Under the pieces are notes generated by a model, which did not search any database, was not told where the DNA came from, and saw only the letters and a list, made by a program, of their open reading frames with translations. A DNA stretch of 64,000 bases from positions 194,626 to 258,625 of the forward strand of contig VXYL01000068.1 of NCBI GenBank assembly GCA_009846005.1, given 5' to 3'. Below are positions 31,115 through 40,881 of this stretch, in pieces. This DNA is from Gammaproteobacteria bacterium. GTDB taxonomy: Bacteria > Pseudomonadota > Gammaproteobacteria > Pseudomonadales > Azotimanducaceae. Position numbers and translations under genes: made by a program. The number at the start of each line of letters is the position of its first letter. Within the stretch, counting starts at the first letter, position 1.

Positions 31115-32908
31115 ATGTGTAGGCGTTCTGTAGACCCCGGGGGGGTCATTGCCTCTGCGTCATTGATTCTACTCGCCGTCGTAGGTTGCGGCGGTTCCGG
31201 TGGTGGATCCGCCTCTGTACGCGGCAATGAAGGTTCGGTTCAGCAATCACGAGGTTTCGCGTTTGTTGACGCCAACGCGGAAGACGCCCTCGCCGTCACG
31301 TTCGGATTGGTCGAAGGGACGGTGAGCGCAGGGGAGTCGATTGGATTGGGCCCATACAACCTGTCGCGACGGAATGGTGGGGAGTACCGATCATATTGTC
31401 CGAACAGTCCGTTTCTCGCCATGACATGGACGCACATCGACAACGACGAAGACAACCAGGTGTCCCAAGATGACCTGATCAGGTTCAGTCATAGCTGTAC
31501 CGGGGAATCCTTTGATGCGGAACTGGTTGTCGAACGAGTACAGACGGGATCTTTGATCGTATTCGAGATCGAGGGACCCGTCGAGTTTAGCGAGGAGCTT
31601 GCCGGGTCGGACGTGAACTGCGTGTTCGATTTCGAGCGTTCCGGGGGAAACGCGGAGTCATGGTCCTTCAACGACACTTCTTGCACCGAGTCCCATGACG
31701 ATGGCACGACAGACCGCATGTCGGCCAACAGTGTGGAAAAGGAGGTTGTCGATTTCCGTGACTATCCGATAGCGATAGACGGTAACCTCGAAAGCGGCAG
31801 CTTGGGTGGATCGTTTTCTTTTCAGACGACAGAGGAGTTTTCGGGCGTTCGGGGACGCTTTCCCAAAGGGGGTGCCCTTAAATTGGACGCGGTCACTTCG
31901 GCCGTGCGCGTCATGCCTTCCTCCGATCCGGCTCTGGTTCGCGAGCATGCCGAGTACCAAGTCGATCCAAACGGATCTGGGCAGTTCGGGTCGAAAACAA
32001 CCGTTCGTTGGAGATCGCTTATGGGTGGCGGGTTGGTGAATATGGCTCCGAATCGAGCGCATGAATTGACGAATGTCCGAATCCTCCCTGATGGTCCGGA
32101 CACCACGGCTGAGCTAAACATAGCGTACGAGGTTTCGAACCCGGACAACGATGAGTTGGTGACGACCATAGAGTGGCTTCGGAATGGCAGTCGGATCGAT
32201 GGCTACGATGACGAGTACCTGGCATCGGATCAGACCACGAAAGACGACGTCATCACGGTCAACTTGACCGTGTCCGACGGCATCGTAACGGCCAGGGGAT
32301 CAGCGTCCACGACAATTGTGGACGCACCGGTGGTGGTGGATGTTCCGTCGCCGCCGGATTCCGTCATGCATGGGACACGGCTAGCCTTCCGGGCGGTGGC
32401 TTCCGACCCCGACGGTGACCCCGTTGATGAACTCCGTTTTGAGATCGATCATGGTCCTGCCGGGATGACCGTGGATCCGGTATCCGGTGATGTCGCTTGG
32501 GAGGCGCGCGGTCCGATGTTCGGACGGACCATGGAAGTGAATTGGGGCATATCCATGATTGCAGGAATCGCCGTTGGCGACGTTGATGGCGACGCAGAGA
32601 TAGAGATCTTCCTCCTGGCAGACAGTGAAGTGCATCGCCTCGACACAGGCCTGCGGTTACAAGGCAAGTTCGATGTGCATCGAGACGCCACCACGATCCT
32701 GCTAGAGAAGTCGTCTGGCCGCCGCAAGAACCTAGTGATATACGCAGATGCGCAAATAGTGGTTCTGGATCCGAAATCTGGTGCTGAGGTCTGGCGCTCC
32801 CCGAATCTGATCGGCGACGTGTCGGTGAGTGGCGTGCAGTTCGTCGAAGTCAACGGGTCGGTGCGCATTGCTATCGGCACGGAATTTGGAATGTACCTCA
32901 CCCGGTAG
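31115..32908 (+). CDS. Lower-GC surface lipoprotein with Ig/cadherin-like and FG-GAP-like regions
   Basis: This 597-residue protein starts at an ATG and has a lipoprotein leader ending LLAVVGC. A Gly/Ser-rich spacer and a beta-rich region follow. About residues 300-420 contain PDNDELVTTIEWLRNGSRIDG and SDPDGDPVDELRFEID, which look like Ig or cadherin-type repeats. The end has VGDVDGDAEIEIFLLADS, resembling FG-GAP or PQQ-blade modules. The gene stops soon after these begin, so it may be a 3'-truncated member of a larger adhesin family. Its GC content is visibly lower than its neighbours, which suggests transfer. The protein is probably displayed on the outer membrane. No specific family was recognised. 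Confidence 0.7.
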   Translation: MCRRSVDPGGVIASASLILLAVVGCGGSGGGSASVRGNEGSVQQSRGFAFVDANAEDALAVTFGLVEGTVSAGESIGLGPYNLSRRNGGEYRSYCPNSPFLAMTWTHIDNDEDNQVSQDDLIRFSHSCTGESFDAELVVERVQTGSLIVFEIEGPVEFSEELAGSDVNCVFDFERSGGNAESWSFNDTSCTESHDDGTTDRMSANSVEKEVVDFRDYPIAIDGNLESGSLGGSFSFQTTEEFSGVRGRFPKGGALKLDAVTSAVRVMPSSDPALVREHAEYQVDPNGSGQFGSKTTVRWRSLMGGGLVNMAPNRAHELTNVRILPDGPDTTAELNIAYEVSNPDNDELVTTIEWLRNGSRIDGYDDEYLASDQTTKDDVITVNLTVSDGIVTARGSASTTIVDAPVVVDVPSPPDSVMHGTRLAFRAVASDPDGDPVDELRFEIDHGPAGMTVDPVSGDVAWEARGPMFGRTMEVNWGISMIAGIAVGDVDGDAEIEIFLLADSEVHRLDTGLRLQGKFDVHRDATTILLEKSSGRRKNLVIYADAQIVVLDPKSGAEVWRSPNLIGDVSVSGVQFVEVNGSVRIAIGTEFGMYLTR

Positions 32909-33180
32909 CAGGGTCATTGCGAGCTGGTCTTTGCTCGAACAGCCAATAGAGGATGATTGTCCACGAACGTTTCAAAAATGGCGTACGGGCTTCGAGCAGG
33001 CGTGAGGTGCCGCCGTAGCCGCGTCCCGTGCCTCGCCTAGAACGCTGCGCTGACGGGTTGGGGGGACGTTTGTCTTCGCCCTGCCGTTGCGTCCGATTCG
33101 CCGGGACGCGCCGCCGCCAGACGGCTCGTGCCTGGCCCTAAGGCGACCGCCCAGAACTCACCCTGCACCGGCATGGGGCC
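32909..33180. other. Intergenic stretch without a recognised gene
   Basis: The 272 bases between the lipoprotein gene and the 3' end of proS hold no recognisable gene or repeat. They return to high GC about 80 bases after the lipoprotein stop, which marks the likely right edge of the lower-GC segment. Confidence 0.4.
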
Positions 33181-34887
33181 CTACGGAGTCGACGCAACCG
33201 CATCGACCACAGCGTCCGGTGAGAGCCTTCGAACGCCGGACTCGCTGCGACGGCGGTATTCGACGATTCCTTGCTTCAGGCCCCGGTCGCCGACCGTGAC
33301 GCGATTCGGGATGCCGATGAGGTCCGCGTCGGCGAACTTCACGCCCGGGCGTTCGTCCCGGTCGTCGAACAGCACGGCCAAGCCGGCGGCCTGGAGGTCG
33401 CGGTGGAGGCGTTCCGCTACGGCCTGCACGTCGGCTGACTTGGTGTTGTTCAAGGCGACGACGTGCACGTCGAAAGGTGCCACCGCGTCGGGCCAGACGA
33501 TGCCGTCTCCGTCGTGGCACTGCTCGACGACGGCCGCGACCATCCGCGACACACCGAAGCCGTAGCACCCCATGATGGGGACGATATCGCGACCGGAGGC
33601 GTTCTGGACGGTGACGCCCATGGTTTCGCTGTACTTGGTGCCCAGCTTGAAGATGTGTCCCACCTCGATGCCGCGCAGGAAACTGAGGGGTCCGGAGCCG
33701 TCCGGGGCTGGATCGCCCTCCACGACGTTGCGAATGTCCGCGACGCGGACGTTGCTCGCCACGTCGCGCTGCCAGTTCGCCCCGACGTAGTGATAGTCAT
33801 CGGCGTTCGCGCCGCAGACGAAACCCGACATCGATGCGGCGGAGGAGTCCGCGATCATCGGCAACGCCAGTTCGACGGGACCGATGGAACCGATGCCAAC
33901 ACCGAGCGCCGCTTCGATCTCGGCCTGACCTGCAAACTCGAGCGGCCGTCGGACGCCGTCGATCCGCCCGGCCTTGGCCTCGTTCAACTGGTGGTCGCCG
34001 CGCAACACGAGGGCCACTAGACCCGGGTCATCCGAGTCCGCGTGGACGATCAACGTCTTCACGCAGCGCCTGGCATCGACGCCGAGAAACTCTGCCACCG
34101 CCTCGATGGTCTTGGCCCCCGGCGTGTGCACTTTCTGGATTGCCTCGACGGAACGGTCACCCGGCAACGCCACCGCTTGTGCTTTCTCGACGTTGGCGGC
34201 GTAGTCGCTCATCGGGCTATAGGCGATCTTGTCCTCGCCGCTCTCCGCGAGGACGTGGAATTCGTGGGATTCGCCGTCGCCGATCGATCCGGAATCGGCG
34301 TCGACGGCCCGGTAGTCGAGACCCATGCGGGTGAGGATTGCGGAGTAGCAGGCGTGCATCGCGGAATAGGTTGCTTCGAAGGATTCCTCGTCCAAGTGAA
34401 AGGAGTAGCCGTCCTTCATGATGAACTCGCGGGCGCGCATCAGGCCGAACCGGGGCCGGATCTCGTCGCGGAACTTGGTCTGGATGTGGTAGAGGTTGCA
34501 CGGCAACTGGCGATAGCTCGTGATCACCCGTCGAAACAGATCGGTCACGACCTCTTCCTGGGTAGGACTCACGCAGTACTCGCGGTCGTGGCGGTCGGTG
34601 AGACGCAGTAGTTCCGGCCCCATCACGTCCCAGCGCCCGCTCTCCCGCCAGAGTTCCGCGGGCTGCACGACGGGCATGAGGATCTCCTGGGCGCCGGCGC
34701 GCTCAAGTTCCTCGCGGACTATGCGTTCGATGTTCTTGAGCACGCGCAGCCCCAGCGGCAGCCAGTTGTACGAGCCCGACGCCAAGCGCCGGATGAAGCC
34801 GCCGCGCACGAGCAGGATGTGGCTCGCGACCTCCGCGTCCGCAGGTGCTTCACGCAACGTCGGGATGATCAGTTCGCTGAACTTCAT
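33181..34887 (-). CDS. proS: Prolyl-tRNA synthetase (bacterial type with editing domain)
   Basis: This 568-residue class II synthetase charges tRNA-Pro. Motif 1 lies around VLKNIERIVREELERAGAQE, and motif 2 is TKFRDEIRPRFGLMRAREF. The YbaK-like editing insertion runs from about residue 220 to 400 (AEFLGVDARRCVKTLIVHAD). Motif 3 is GCYGFGVSRMVAAVVEQ, and the anticodon-binding domain starts around FDVHVVALNN. Length matches the bacterial ProRS with insertion. The ATG at 34887 (MKFSELIIPTLREAP) fits the family N-terminus better than the longer upstream frame. It is divergent from the ruv/tol block direction and is preceded by a repeat copy. Confidence 0.97.
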   Translation of the reverse strand: MKFSELIIPTLREAPADAEVASHILLVRGGFIRRLASGSYNWLPLGLRVLKNIERIVREELERAGAQEILMPVVQPAELWRESGRWDVMGPELLRLTDRHDREYCVSPTQEEVVTDLFRRVITSYRQLPCNLYHIQTKFRDEIRPRFGLMRAREFIMKDGYSFHLDEESFEATYSAMHACYSAILTRMGLDYRAVDADSGSIGDGESHEFHVLAESGEDKIAYSPMSDYAANVEKAQAVALPGDRSVEAIQKVHTPGAKTIEAVAEFLGVDARRCVKTLIVHADSDDPGLVALVLRGDHQLNEAKAGRIDGVRRPLEFAGQAEIEAALGVGIGSIGPVELALPMIADSSAASMSGFVCGANADDYHYVGANWQRDVASNVRVADIRNVVEGDPAPDGSGPLSFLRGIEVGHIFKLGTKYSETMGVTVQNASGRDIVPIMGCYGFGVSRMVAAVVEQCHDGDGIVWPDAVAPFDVHVVALNNTKSADVQAVAERLHRDLQAAGLAVLFDDRDERPGVKFADADLIGIPNRVTVGDRGLKQGIVEYRRRSESGVRRLSPDAVVDAVASTP

Positions 34888-34968
34888 GGCTGCTCTTGCT
34901 TGATCGAGAGGTCGCCGCATCGGACCCCGAGGGTGTGCGTCGCCCCGTGGACCCGGAACGGCGTTGGG

Positions 34969-35007
34969 TCGTCACCACGGGCCGCCGCGAGGGCGGCCCC
35001 TACGACG
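34969..35007. repeat. GTAGGGG-type palindromic repeat, copy 5 (short)
   Basis: A short version of the family: GTCGTCACCACGGGCCGCC followed by GCGAGGGCGGCCCCTACGAC. The GGGCCGCC/GGCGGCCC arms pair. It lies between proS and the HU-like gene on the minus strand, ending at the HU-like stop. Confidence 0.65.
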
Positions 35008-35009
35008 GA

Positions 35010-35387
35010 TCAAACGACCATTTCCTTGAGCCGCTTGAGCGGTGTGACCCGCACCTTTGTGGTGGCCGGCTTCGCGGCGATCTCCACCGCTTCGCCGGTA
35101 GCCGGATTGCGCCCCATGCGCTTCTTGGTGGCGGGCCGTTTGACGGAACGGATCTTGAAGAGGCCTGGCAGGGCGAACGTGCCCACCGCGCGCTTCTTGA
35201 TGTGCCGTTCGATCAGTATCTCGAGTTCGTCGAGTACGGACGCGACCTGCATCCTGGTGAGACCGGTTTCCCCGGCAATGTGGGTGAGCATCGCGGACTT
35301 GTTCATCTTGGTCCGCATCGCGGGAGGCCGTTTGGGGGCTGGTGCTGCCTGGGTTCGAGAGCGCTTCGGAGCTGCTTTGCGTGCCAT
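35010..35387 (-). CDS. HU-family DNA-binding protein with basic N-terminal extension
   Basis: This 125-residue protein has an HU/IHF fold in the C-terminal 95 residues: MNKSAMLTHIAGETGLTRMQ, LFKIRSVKRPATKKRMGRNP, ATGEAVEIAAKPATTKVRV and LKRLKEMVV. The first 28 residues are an Ala/Pro/Lys/Arg-rich extension (MARKAAPKRSRTQAAPAPKRP), as in a subgroup of proteobacterial HU-like proteins with histone-H1-like tails. It binds and bends DNA as a dimer and helps organise the nucleoid. It is divergently placed from the FmdB-like gene at 35606. The initiator at 35387 is the only start that keeps the basic tail. Confidence 0.92.
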   Translation of the reverse strand: MARKAAPKRSRTQAAPAPKRPPAMRTKMNKSAMLTHIAGETGLTRMQVASVLDELEILIERHIKKRAVGTFALPGLFKIRSVKRPATKKRMGRNPATGEAVEIAAKPATTKVRVTPLKRLKEMVV

Positions 35388-35605
35388 CGACGAGTCCTTT
35401 TGCTAATGACATTCGTGCCTTGATCGCTCCGTTGCGCGACCGCCAGCACGCGCGCTTTATAGCGGATCGGACCGGGAAAGCCAAGCGACGATCCAACGGA
35501 AACGCTGAAAAACGCAATGAATCGGGTACGGCGACCGAGCGCCGGTGTATTCTGGGCGTGTTTTCTTTATGCTTCGCCGCTGTCCGGAGACACGGAGTCC
35601 GTTAC

Positions 35606-35980
35606 GTGCCCATCTACGAATACGCGTGCCGTTCGTGTGAGCACCAGTTCGAGACGATCCAGAAGGCCAGCGAGCCCGTGCTGACCGACTGCCCCGAGTG
35701 CGGCGAGGCAGCCCTTAAGAAACTCCTGTCCGCTCCGGTGTTTCGTTTGAAGGGCAACGGCTGGTACGAGACGGACTTCAAGACAGGAGACAAGAAAAAC
35801 GTCTCGGACAACGGCCAGTCGGACAAGACGGAGAGCACCGCAGCCGAGGGCAAGACCAAGGGTGCCGACTCTGCGGATGGAACCGCCAAGAAGGCTGGTG
35901 ATTCGACGACCAAGGACACCCAAACGACGGATTCCAAATCGTCGTCGAGTGCGACCAGCAACACCGCGAAAGCGGACTGA
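35606..35980 (+). CDS. FmdB-family zinc-ribbon protein
   Basis: This 124-residue protein has the FmdB/CxxC zinc ribbon at its N-terminus (PIYEYACRSCEHQFE then DCPECGEAALKKLLSAPVF), followed by a long Lys/Thr/Ser/Asp-rich, probably disordered tail. The GTG start at 35606 gives the family-typical IYEY opening. The family occurs just upstream of aspS in many Gammaproteobacteria, and here the stop lies 9 bases before the aspS ATG, so they are co-transcribed. The biochemical role is unknown; some relatives are called putative regulators. Confidence 0.9.
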   Translation: MPIYEYACRSCEHQFETIQKASEPVLTDCPECGEAALKKLLSAPVFRLKGNGWYETDFKTGDKKNVSDNGQSDKTESTAAEGKTKGADSADGTAKKAGDSTTKDTQTTDSKSSSSATSNTAKAD

Positions 35981-35989
35981 TTCCCGCGT

Positions 35990-37741
35990 ATGCGAACTCA
36001 TTACTGCGGCGATGTCGCGGCGTCGGATGTCGGCGCGAGGGTCTCGCTGACCGGCTGGGTGCATCGCCGCCGCGACCACGGCGGCGTGATCTTCCTCGAT
36101 GTGCGCGACAGGACCGGTGTCGTGCAGGTCGTGTACGACCCCGACACCCCGGGACCGTTCGGCATCGCCGAAGGCATTCGCAACGAGTACGTGCTCGGCA
36201 TCGAAGGACGCGTCCGTCCGCGTCCGGAAGGTACGGTCAATCCGGACATGAAGACCGGGGAGGTCGAGGTGCTCGGCGAGGGCCTCGAGATTCTCAATCG
36301 TTCCGAGACGCCACCGTTCGTGCTCGACGAGTACTCCGATGCCGGGGAGGAAGTGCGGTTGAAGCACCGTTTCCTGGATCTGCGCCGTCCGGAGATGCAG
36401 GAACGGCTCCGGTTGCGGGCCCGTGCGGTAAGCCACGTTCGGCGCGTCCTGGAAGGAGAGGGTTTCTGGGACATCGAGACGCCGACATTGACCAAGACCA
36501 CCCCGGAGGGCGCCCGCGACTACCTGGTGCCGAGCCGCACGCACCCCGGCGAGTTCTTCGCGCTGCCGCAGTCGCCGCAGATCTTCAAGCAACTGCTGAT
36601 GATGTCGGGATTCGACAAGTACTACCAGATCGCGCGCTGCTATCGGGACGAGGATCTGCGCGCCCACCGTCAACCGGAATTCACCCAGATCGACATCGAA
36701 GCATCCTTCATCGCCGAAGCGGACGTCATGGACTTGGCGGAACGGCTAATGAAGTCCCTGTTCCATGACGTGATCGGCGTCGAACTTCCGGACTTTCCCA
36801 TCATCAGCTACGCCGATGCGCTACGGCGGTTCGGCACCGACGCGCCGGACCTGCGCAACCCGCTGGAACTCGTCGACATCGCCGACCTGGTCCGTGATGC
36901 GGCGTTCAAGGTTTTCAGCACCCCGGCAAACAGCCCGGACGGGCGGGTCGTGGCGCTCAAGGGACCGGATGCGTCGAGCCGGCTGTCGCGCCGTGAACTC
37001 GACGAGTACGTCGGATTCGTGGGCCGCTACGGCGCCAAGGGTCTCGCCTATATCAAGGTGAACGACCGAGCGGGAGGGATGGACGGCCTGCAGTCGCCCA
37101 TCCTCAAGCATCTCGAGCCCGCCATCGTCGAGGCGGTGTTGGATCGTGTCGATGCCCGGACCGACGACATTGTCTTCTTCGGCGCCGACACCGCGAAGGT
37201 CGTCAACGACGCCATGGGCGCTTTCCGGGAGAAGCTGGCCGAAGCGCTGGATCTAGTCGAGGACCGCTGGGCGCCCTGCTGGATCACCGAGTTCCCGTTG
37301 TTCGAACCCGGCCGCGAGACGCTCAACCCGGCCCACCATCCTTTCACGCAACCGGCCTGTTCTATCGCCGAGCTTCGCGGCAACCCCCATGCTGCGCTGG
37401 CCCGGGCCTACGACTTCGTTCTCAACGGCACCGAGGTAGGCGGCGGCTCCATTCGGATCCACGACCCGGACATGCAGCGTGCGGTGTTCGAGGCGCTTGG
37501 CATGGCCCAGGAAGCGGAGACCAAGTTCGGTTTTCTGCTCGATGCGCTGGCCTTGGGCTGCCCTCCGCATGGCGGCATCGCCATCGGCTTCGACCGCTTG
37601 ATGATGTTCCTCGCCGGTACCGACAACATCCGCGACGTCATCGCGTTTCCGAAAACCCAGTCCGCGACCTGCCTGATGACCGCGGCGCCCAGCCCGGTTG
37701 ACGAACACCAGTTGCGCGAGCTTCATATCCGGATCCGTTGA
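35990..37741 (+). CDS. aspS: Aspartyl-tRNA synthetase, probably non-discriminating
   Basis: This 583-residue synthetase shows an N-terminal OB-fold ([21 protein letters not shown]), class II motif 2 ([20 protein letters not shown]), a GAD insertion (about residues 290-420) and motif 3 ([16 protein letters not shown]). In the anticodon-binding region, His after RRRD matches non-discriminating enzymes such as that of Pseudomonas aeruginosa, where Escherichia coli has Leu. That would imply charging of tRNA-Asn with Asp and repair by GatCAB. It begins 9 bases after the FmdB-like gene and precedes yebC. The length is normal for bacterial AspRS. Confidence 0.97.
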   Translation: MRTHYCGDVAASDVGARVSLTGWVHRRRDHGGVIFLDVRDRTGVVQVVYDPDTPGPFGIAEGIRNEYVLGIEGRVRPRPEGTVNPDMKTGEVEVLGEGLEILNRSETPPFVLDEYSDAGEEVRLKHRFLDLRRPEMQERLRLRARAVSHVRRVLEGEGFWDIETPTLTKTTPEGARDYLVPSRTHPGEFFALPQSPQIFKQLLMMSGFDKYYQIARCYRDEDLRAHRQPEFTQIDIEASFIAEADVMDLAERLMKSLFHDVIGVELPDFPIISYADALRRFGTDAPDLRNPLELVDIADLVRDAAFKVFSTPANSPDGRVVALKGPDASSRLSRRELDEYVGFVGRYGAKGLAYIKVNDRAGGMDGLQSPILKHLEPAIVEAVLDRVDARTDDIVFFGADTAKVVNDAMGAFREKLAEALDLVEDRWAPCWITEFPLFEPGRETLNPAHHPFTQPACSIAELRGNPHAALARAYDFVLNGTEVGGGSIRIHDPDMQRAVFEALGMAQEAETKFGFLLDALALGCPPHGGIAIGFDRLMMFLAGTDNIRDVIAFPKTQSATCLMTAAPSPVDEHQLRELHIRIR

Positions 37742-37770
37742 CTCGGCGCTGATCCGCAAAGGCGACAAGC

Positions 37771-38490
37771 ATGGCCGGACATTCCAAGTGGGCGAACATC
37801 AAGCACCGCAAGGCGCGCCAGGATGCCAAGCGGGCCAAGGTGTGGACCAAGGTGATCCGGGAACTGACGGTGGCGGCGCGGCTAGGCGGCGGCGACCCCA
37901 ACGACAACCCCCGGCTTCGCGTTGCCATCGACAACGCGCTCTCGGTCAACATGCCTCGCGACACCATGGACCGTGCCATTTCCCGCGGCGTGGGCGGGCT
38001 GGAGGGCGGCGATGTCGAGGAGCTTACCTACGAGGGCTATGGGCCGGGGGGAGTGGCGGTGCTGGTCGAGGTCATGACCGACAACCGCAACCGGACCGTG
38101 GCGGCGGTTCGGCATGCGTTCAGCAAGTACGGAGGAAAGCTAGGCACCGATGGGTCGGTGGCCTACCTGTTCACGAAGCAAGGCATCGTGAGTCTCCTTG
38201 GCGCAGACGAGGATGCCGTGATGGACCTGGCGATAGAAGCCGGTGCCGAGGACATCGAAAGCGAGGAGGACGGTGTCATTTCCGTGGTCACCCCGCCGGA
38301 GCGTTTCGCCGATGTGGTCAGTGCCCTGAAGAGCGGTGGGTTTGACCCGGAGCACGCCGAGGTGGCGATGGTGCCGACGACGACCAGTCCGTGCGACGAA
38401 GAGACCGCCGCCAAGGTGCTGCGGCTGATCGATGCCCTCGACGATGTCGACGACGTGCAGAACGTCTACTGCAACGCCGGGTTTCCGTAA
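37771..38490 (+). CDS. yebC: YebC/PmpR-family regulator or ribosome-associated factor
   Basis: This 239-residue protein carries the family opening [21 protein letters not shown] and the motif [11 protein letters not shown], plus [19 protein letters not shown] and the C-terminal [14 protein letters not shown] segment. YebC proteins act as transcriptional regulators in some species and help ribosomes through proline-rich stalls in others. It lies in the standard aspS-yebC-ruvC order, 30 bases after aspS. The length is typical. Confidence 0.96.
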   Translation: MAGHSKWANIKHRKARQDAKRAKVWTKVIRELTVAARLGGGDPNDNPRLRVAIDNALSVNMPRDTMDRAISRGVGGLEGGDVEELTYEGYGPGGVAVLVEVMTDNRNRTVAAVRHAFSKYGGKLGTDGSVAYLFTKQGIVSLLGADEDAVMDLAIEAGAEDIESEEDGVISVVTPPERFADVVSALKSGGFDPEHAEVAMVPTTTSPCDEETAAKVLRLIDALDDVDDVQNVYCNAGFP

Positions 38491-38517
38491 CGGCACCCGA
38501 TTGAGAAAGAGGGTCGC

Positions 38518-39000
38518 ATGATCCGGGTGTTGGGTGTCGATCCCGGTTCACGGTTGACCGGCTACGGCGTGGTCGACGTCGATGGCAACGCGCTCGGCTA
38601 CGTGGCGAGCGGGTGCATACAGACTGTCACGGGCCCCTTCACCGGACGGCTCGCGGACATCTATCGAGGCGTGGAAGAGGTCATCGCGGCCCACGCACCC
38701 GACGAGTTCGTCGTGGAGGAGGTCTTCTTCGCGAGAAACCCCCAATCTGCGCTCAAACTCGGCCAGGCCCGGGGGGTCGCCATCGCCGCCGCGGTCGGGG
38801 CCGGTCTCCCGGTCAGCGAGTATGCTGCCCGAGCCGTGAAGCAGGCTGTGGTGGGAACCGGCAACGCAACGAAGGCCCAGGTGCAATACATGGTCCGCGC
38901 CCTGCTCTCGCTTTCGGCCGATCCGTCATCGGATGCCGCCGATGCGCTTGCAGTCGCGATCTGTCACGTCAATACTCGCATCCGGCAAAAGGAATGCTAA
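38518..39000 (+). CDS. ruvC: Holliday-junction resolvase RuvC
   Basis: This 160-residue endonuclease resolves Holliday junctions in recombination with RuvAB. The retroviral-integrase-like fold has the conserved first acid in [15 protein letters not shown] (Asp7) and the second acid in [23 protein letters not shown], where the second Glu of VEEVFF is the likely ligand. The final acids lie in [15 protein letters not shown] Gly-Asn-Ala-Thr-Lys segment ([14 protein letters not shown]) is typical. The ATG at 38518 follows GAGGGTCGC. It is part of the yebC-ruvCAB cluster. Confidence 0.97.
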   Translation: MIRVLGVDPGSRLTGYGVVDVDGNALGYVASGCIQTVTGPFTGRLADIYRGVEEVIAAHAPDEFVVEEVFFARNPQSALKLGQARGVAIAAAVGAGLPVSEYAARAVKQAVVGTGNATKAQVQYMVRALLSLSADPSSDAADALAVAICHVNTRIRQKEC

Positions 39001-39138
39001 GCGACGGGACCGCGTGAGCGACGTCGCAGTGTCGGTCGCGTGCCCTCGGCGGACACCGTCGCCGGAAGCGCGCGATCCAGGAGATTTGATGGACCCGCCA
39101 GGCTCTGGATCTTTGACGGCCCGCGGAGGACGCGTGTC

Positions 39139-39726
39139 GTGATCGGCCTGCTGCGCGGCAAACTCGTCGAACGCGACGGTCCGACGGCGCTCATCGAAGT
39201 CGGCGGCGTCGGCTACGAGGTCGAGGTGTCCGCCGCCGCGATCGAGATGCTCGCGGCGCATCCCGAGAAGGTGGTGATCTACACCCACCTGGTTGTTCGC
39301 GAAGACGCACAGACGCTCTACGGATTCGCGAACATATCGGAACGCGACCTGTTCCGGACGTTGATAAAGGTCACCGGTATCGGTCCCCGACTCGCCCTGT
39401 CGTTGTTGTCGAGCGTCGCCACCGACGTGTTCGCGAATGCCATAACCAGCGGCAATACGGCGGCGCTGGAGCGCGTTCCCGGAATCGGCAGGAAGACCGC
39501 CCAGCGACTCGTCGTGGAACTCAAGGACAAGGTCCGGGGGTTGTCCGCGATCACCAGCGTGGGCAGTACGCCCACAACGCGTGAAGCCGTGCTCGCTCTG
39601 ATCGCGCTGGGCTACCGCGAAGGCACGGCAGACCAGGTCGTCCGCAACGTCGCCGATGGCGGCGAGGTCGAGTGGAGTACCGAAGACCTCATCCAGGAAG
39701 CGCTCAGGCGTCTGGCGACGGAATGA
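39139..39726 (+). CDS. ruvA: Holliday-junction DNA helicase subunit RuvA
   Basis: This 195-residue protein has an OB-fold N-domain ([20 protein letters not shown], given to 20), tandem helix-hairpin-helix motifs ([15 protein letters not shown] and [19 protein letters not shown]) and the flexible C-terminal domain III ([12 protein letters not shown]). The GTG at 39139 was chosen as the start because RuvA proteins begin M-I-G-x-L-x-G. It binds four-way junctions as a tetramer and loads RuvB. Its TGA stop overlaps the ruvB ATG. Confidence 0.97.
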   Translation: MIGLLRGKLVERDGPTALIEVGGVGYEVEVSAAAIEMLAAHPEKVVIYTHLVVREDAQTLYGFANISERDLFRTLIKVTGIGPRLALSLLSSVATDVFANAITSGNTAALERVPGIGRKTAQRLVVELKDKVRGLSAITSVGSTPTTREAVLALIALGYREGTADQVVRNVADGGEVEWSTEDLIQEALRRLATE

Positions 39727-40790
39727 GCGTGCTGCCCGATCGAGTCACGTCCGGCGTCGTCGGCGACGAGGACCGCTCGTTCGACCGTGCCCTCCGACCG
39801 ACACGACTCGACGAATACGTCGGCCAGGGCAGGGTCAAGGAACAGATGGCGATCTTCATCGAAGCCGCTCGCCGCCGTGGCGACTGCCTGGATCACACGC
39901 TGATCTTCGGTCCGCCGGGTCTCGGCAAGACGACTCTCGCGCACATCGTCGCCAACGAGATGAGGGTTGCCTGCAAGGCGACTTCGGGACCCGTCTTGGA
40001 GAAACAAGGGGACCTTGCCGCCCAGTTGACCAACTTGGACGACGGCGACGTGCTGTTCATCGACGAGATCCACCGTCTCTCGCCGGTGGTGGAGGAGATC
40101 CTCTATCCGGCGATGGAGGACGGCAAGCTACCCATCCTGATCGGCGAGGGGCCGGCGGCGAAGTCCATCGTCCTGACCTTGAAACGCTTCACCCTAGTGG
40201 GCGCCACGACGCGCGCGGGGCTCCTGACATCGCCGCTGCGGGACCGCTTCGGCATCGTCGAGCGCCTCGAGTTCTACTCGCCGGACGAGCTGGCGGAAAT
40301 CGTCGCCGTATCCGCCGGAAAACTCGACATTCCCATCGAGGCTGCGGGAGCGAAGGAGATTGCCAGGCGTTCGCGCGGCACGCCGCGTGTTGCCAACCGG
40401 CTGCTCAGACGCGTGCGCGACTACGCCGAGGTCAAGAGCGGGGGCGCCGTGACCCGGGACACGGCGAATGCGGCCTTGAGCATGCTCGAGGTAGACGATC
40501 GGGGCCTCGACGGTATGGACCGGATCCTGCTCGAGGCCATTGCCGGAAAGTTCGGCGGCGGTCCTGTTGGCGTCGAGACGCTGTCGGCGGCGATCAGCGA
40601 GGAACGCGACACCATCGAGTACGTCATCGAGCCGTTCCTGGTCCAGGAAGGCTACATCATGCGCACCCCGCGTGGCCGGGTCGCCACGGATGCCGCCTAC
40701 CGGCACCTCGGGTTGGCTCCCGGGGGCCGTGCACGCGACGGGCAATTGGAGTTGGATTTGGCGGGGGCACCCCAGCCGGACGAGCGATGA
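39723..40790 (+). CDS. ruvB: Holliday-junction branch-migration ATPase RuvB
   Basis: This 355-residue AAA+ ATPase carries Walker [13 protein letters not shown], Walker [12 protein letters not shown], sensor 1 LVGATTRAG, arginine-finger region [10 protein letters not shown] and the winged-helix C-domain ([20 protein letters not shown]). It forms hexamers driving branch migration with RuvA. The start overlaps the ruvA stop (ATGA), giving translational coupling. The next gene is tolQ after 91 bases; the thioesterase gene ybgC often found there is absent. Confidence 0.98.
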   Translation: MSVLPDRVTSGVVGDEDRSFDRALRPTRLDEYVGQGRVKEQMAIFIEAARRRGDCLDHTLIFGPPGLGKTTLAHIVANEMRVACKATSGPVLEKQGDLAAQLTNLDDGDVLFIDEIHRLSPVVEEILYPAMEDGKLPILIGEGPAAKSIVLTLKRFTLVGATTRAGLLTSPLRDRFGIVERLEFYSPDELAEIVAVSAGKLDIPIEAAGAKEIARRSRGTPRVANRLLRRVRDYAEVKSGGAVTRDTANAALSMLEVDDRGLDGMDRILLEAIAGKFGGGPVGVETLSAAISEERDTIEYVIEPFLVQEGYIMRTPRGRVATDAAYRHLGLAPGGRARDGQLELDLAGAPQPDER

Positions 40791-40881
40791 TGACGATACG
40801 GCATCGAGACTTGAACCGAGCGGGAGCCTTGTTCCGGGTTCAACGAATGCACGGCTGCAACGATGCGACGGGGGAGGACAT

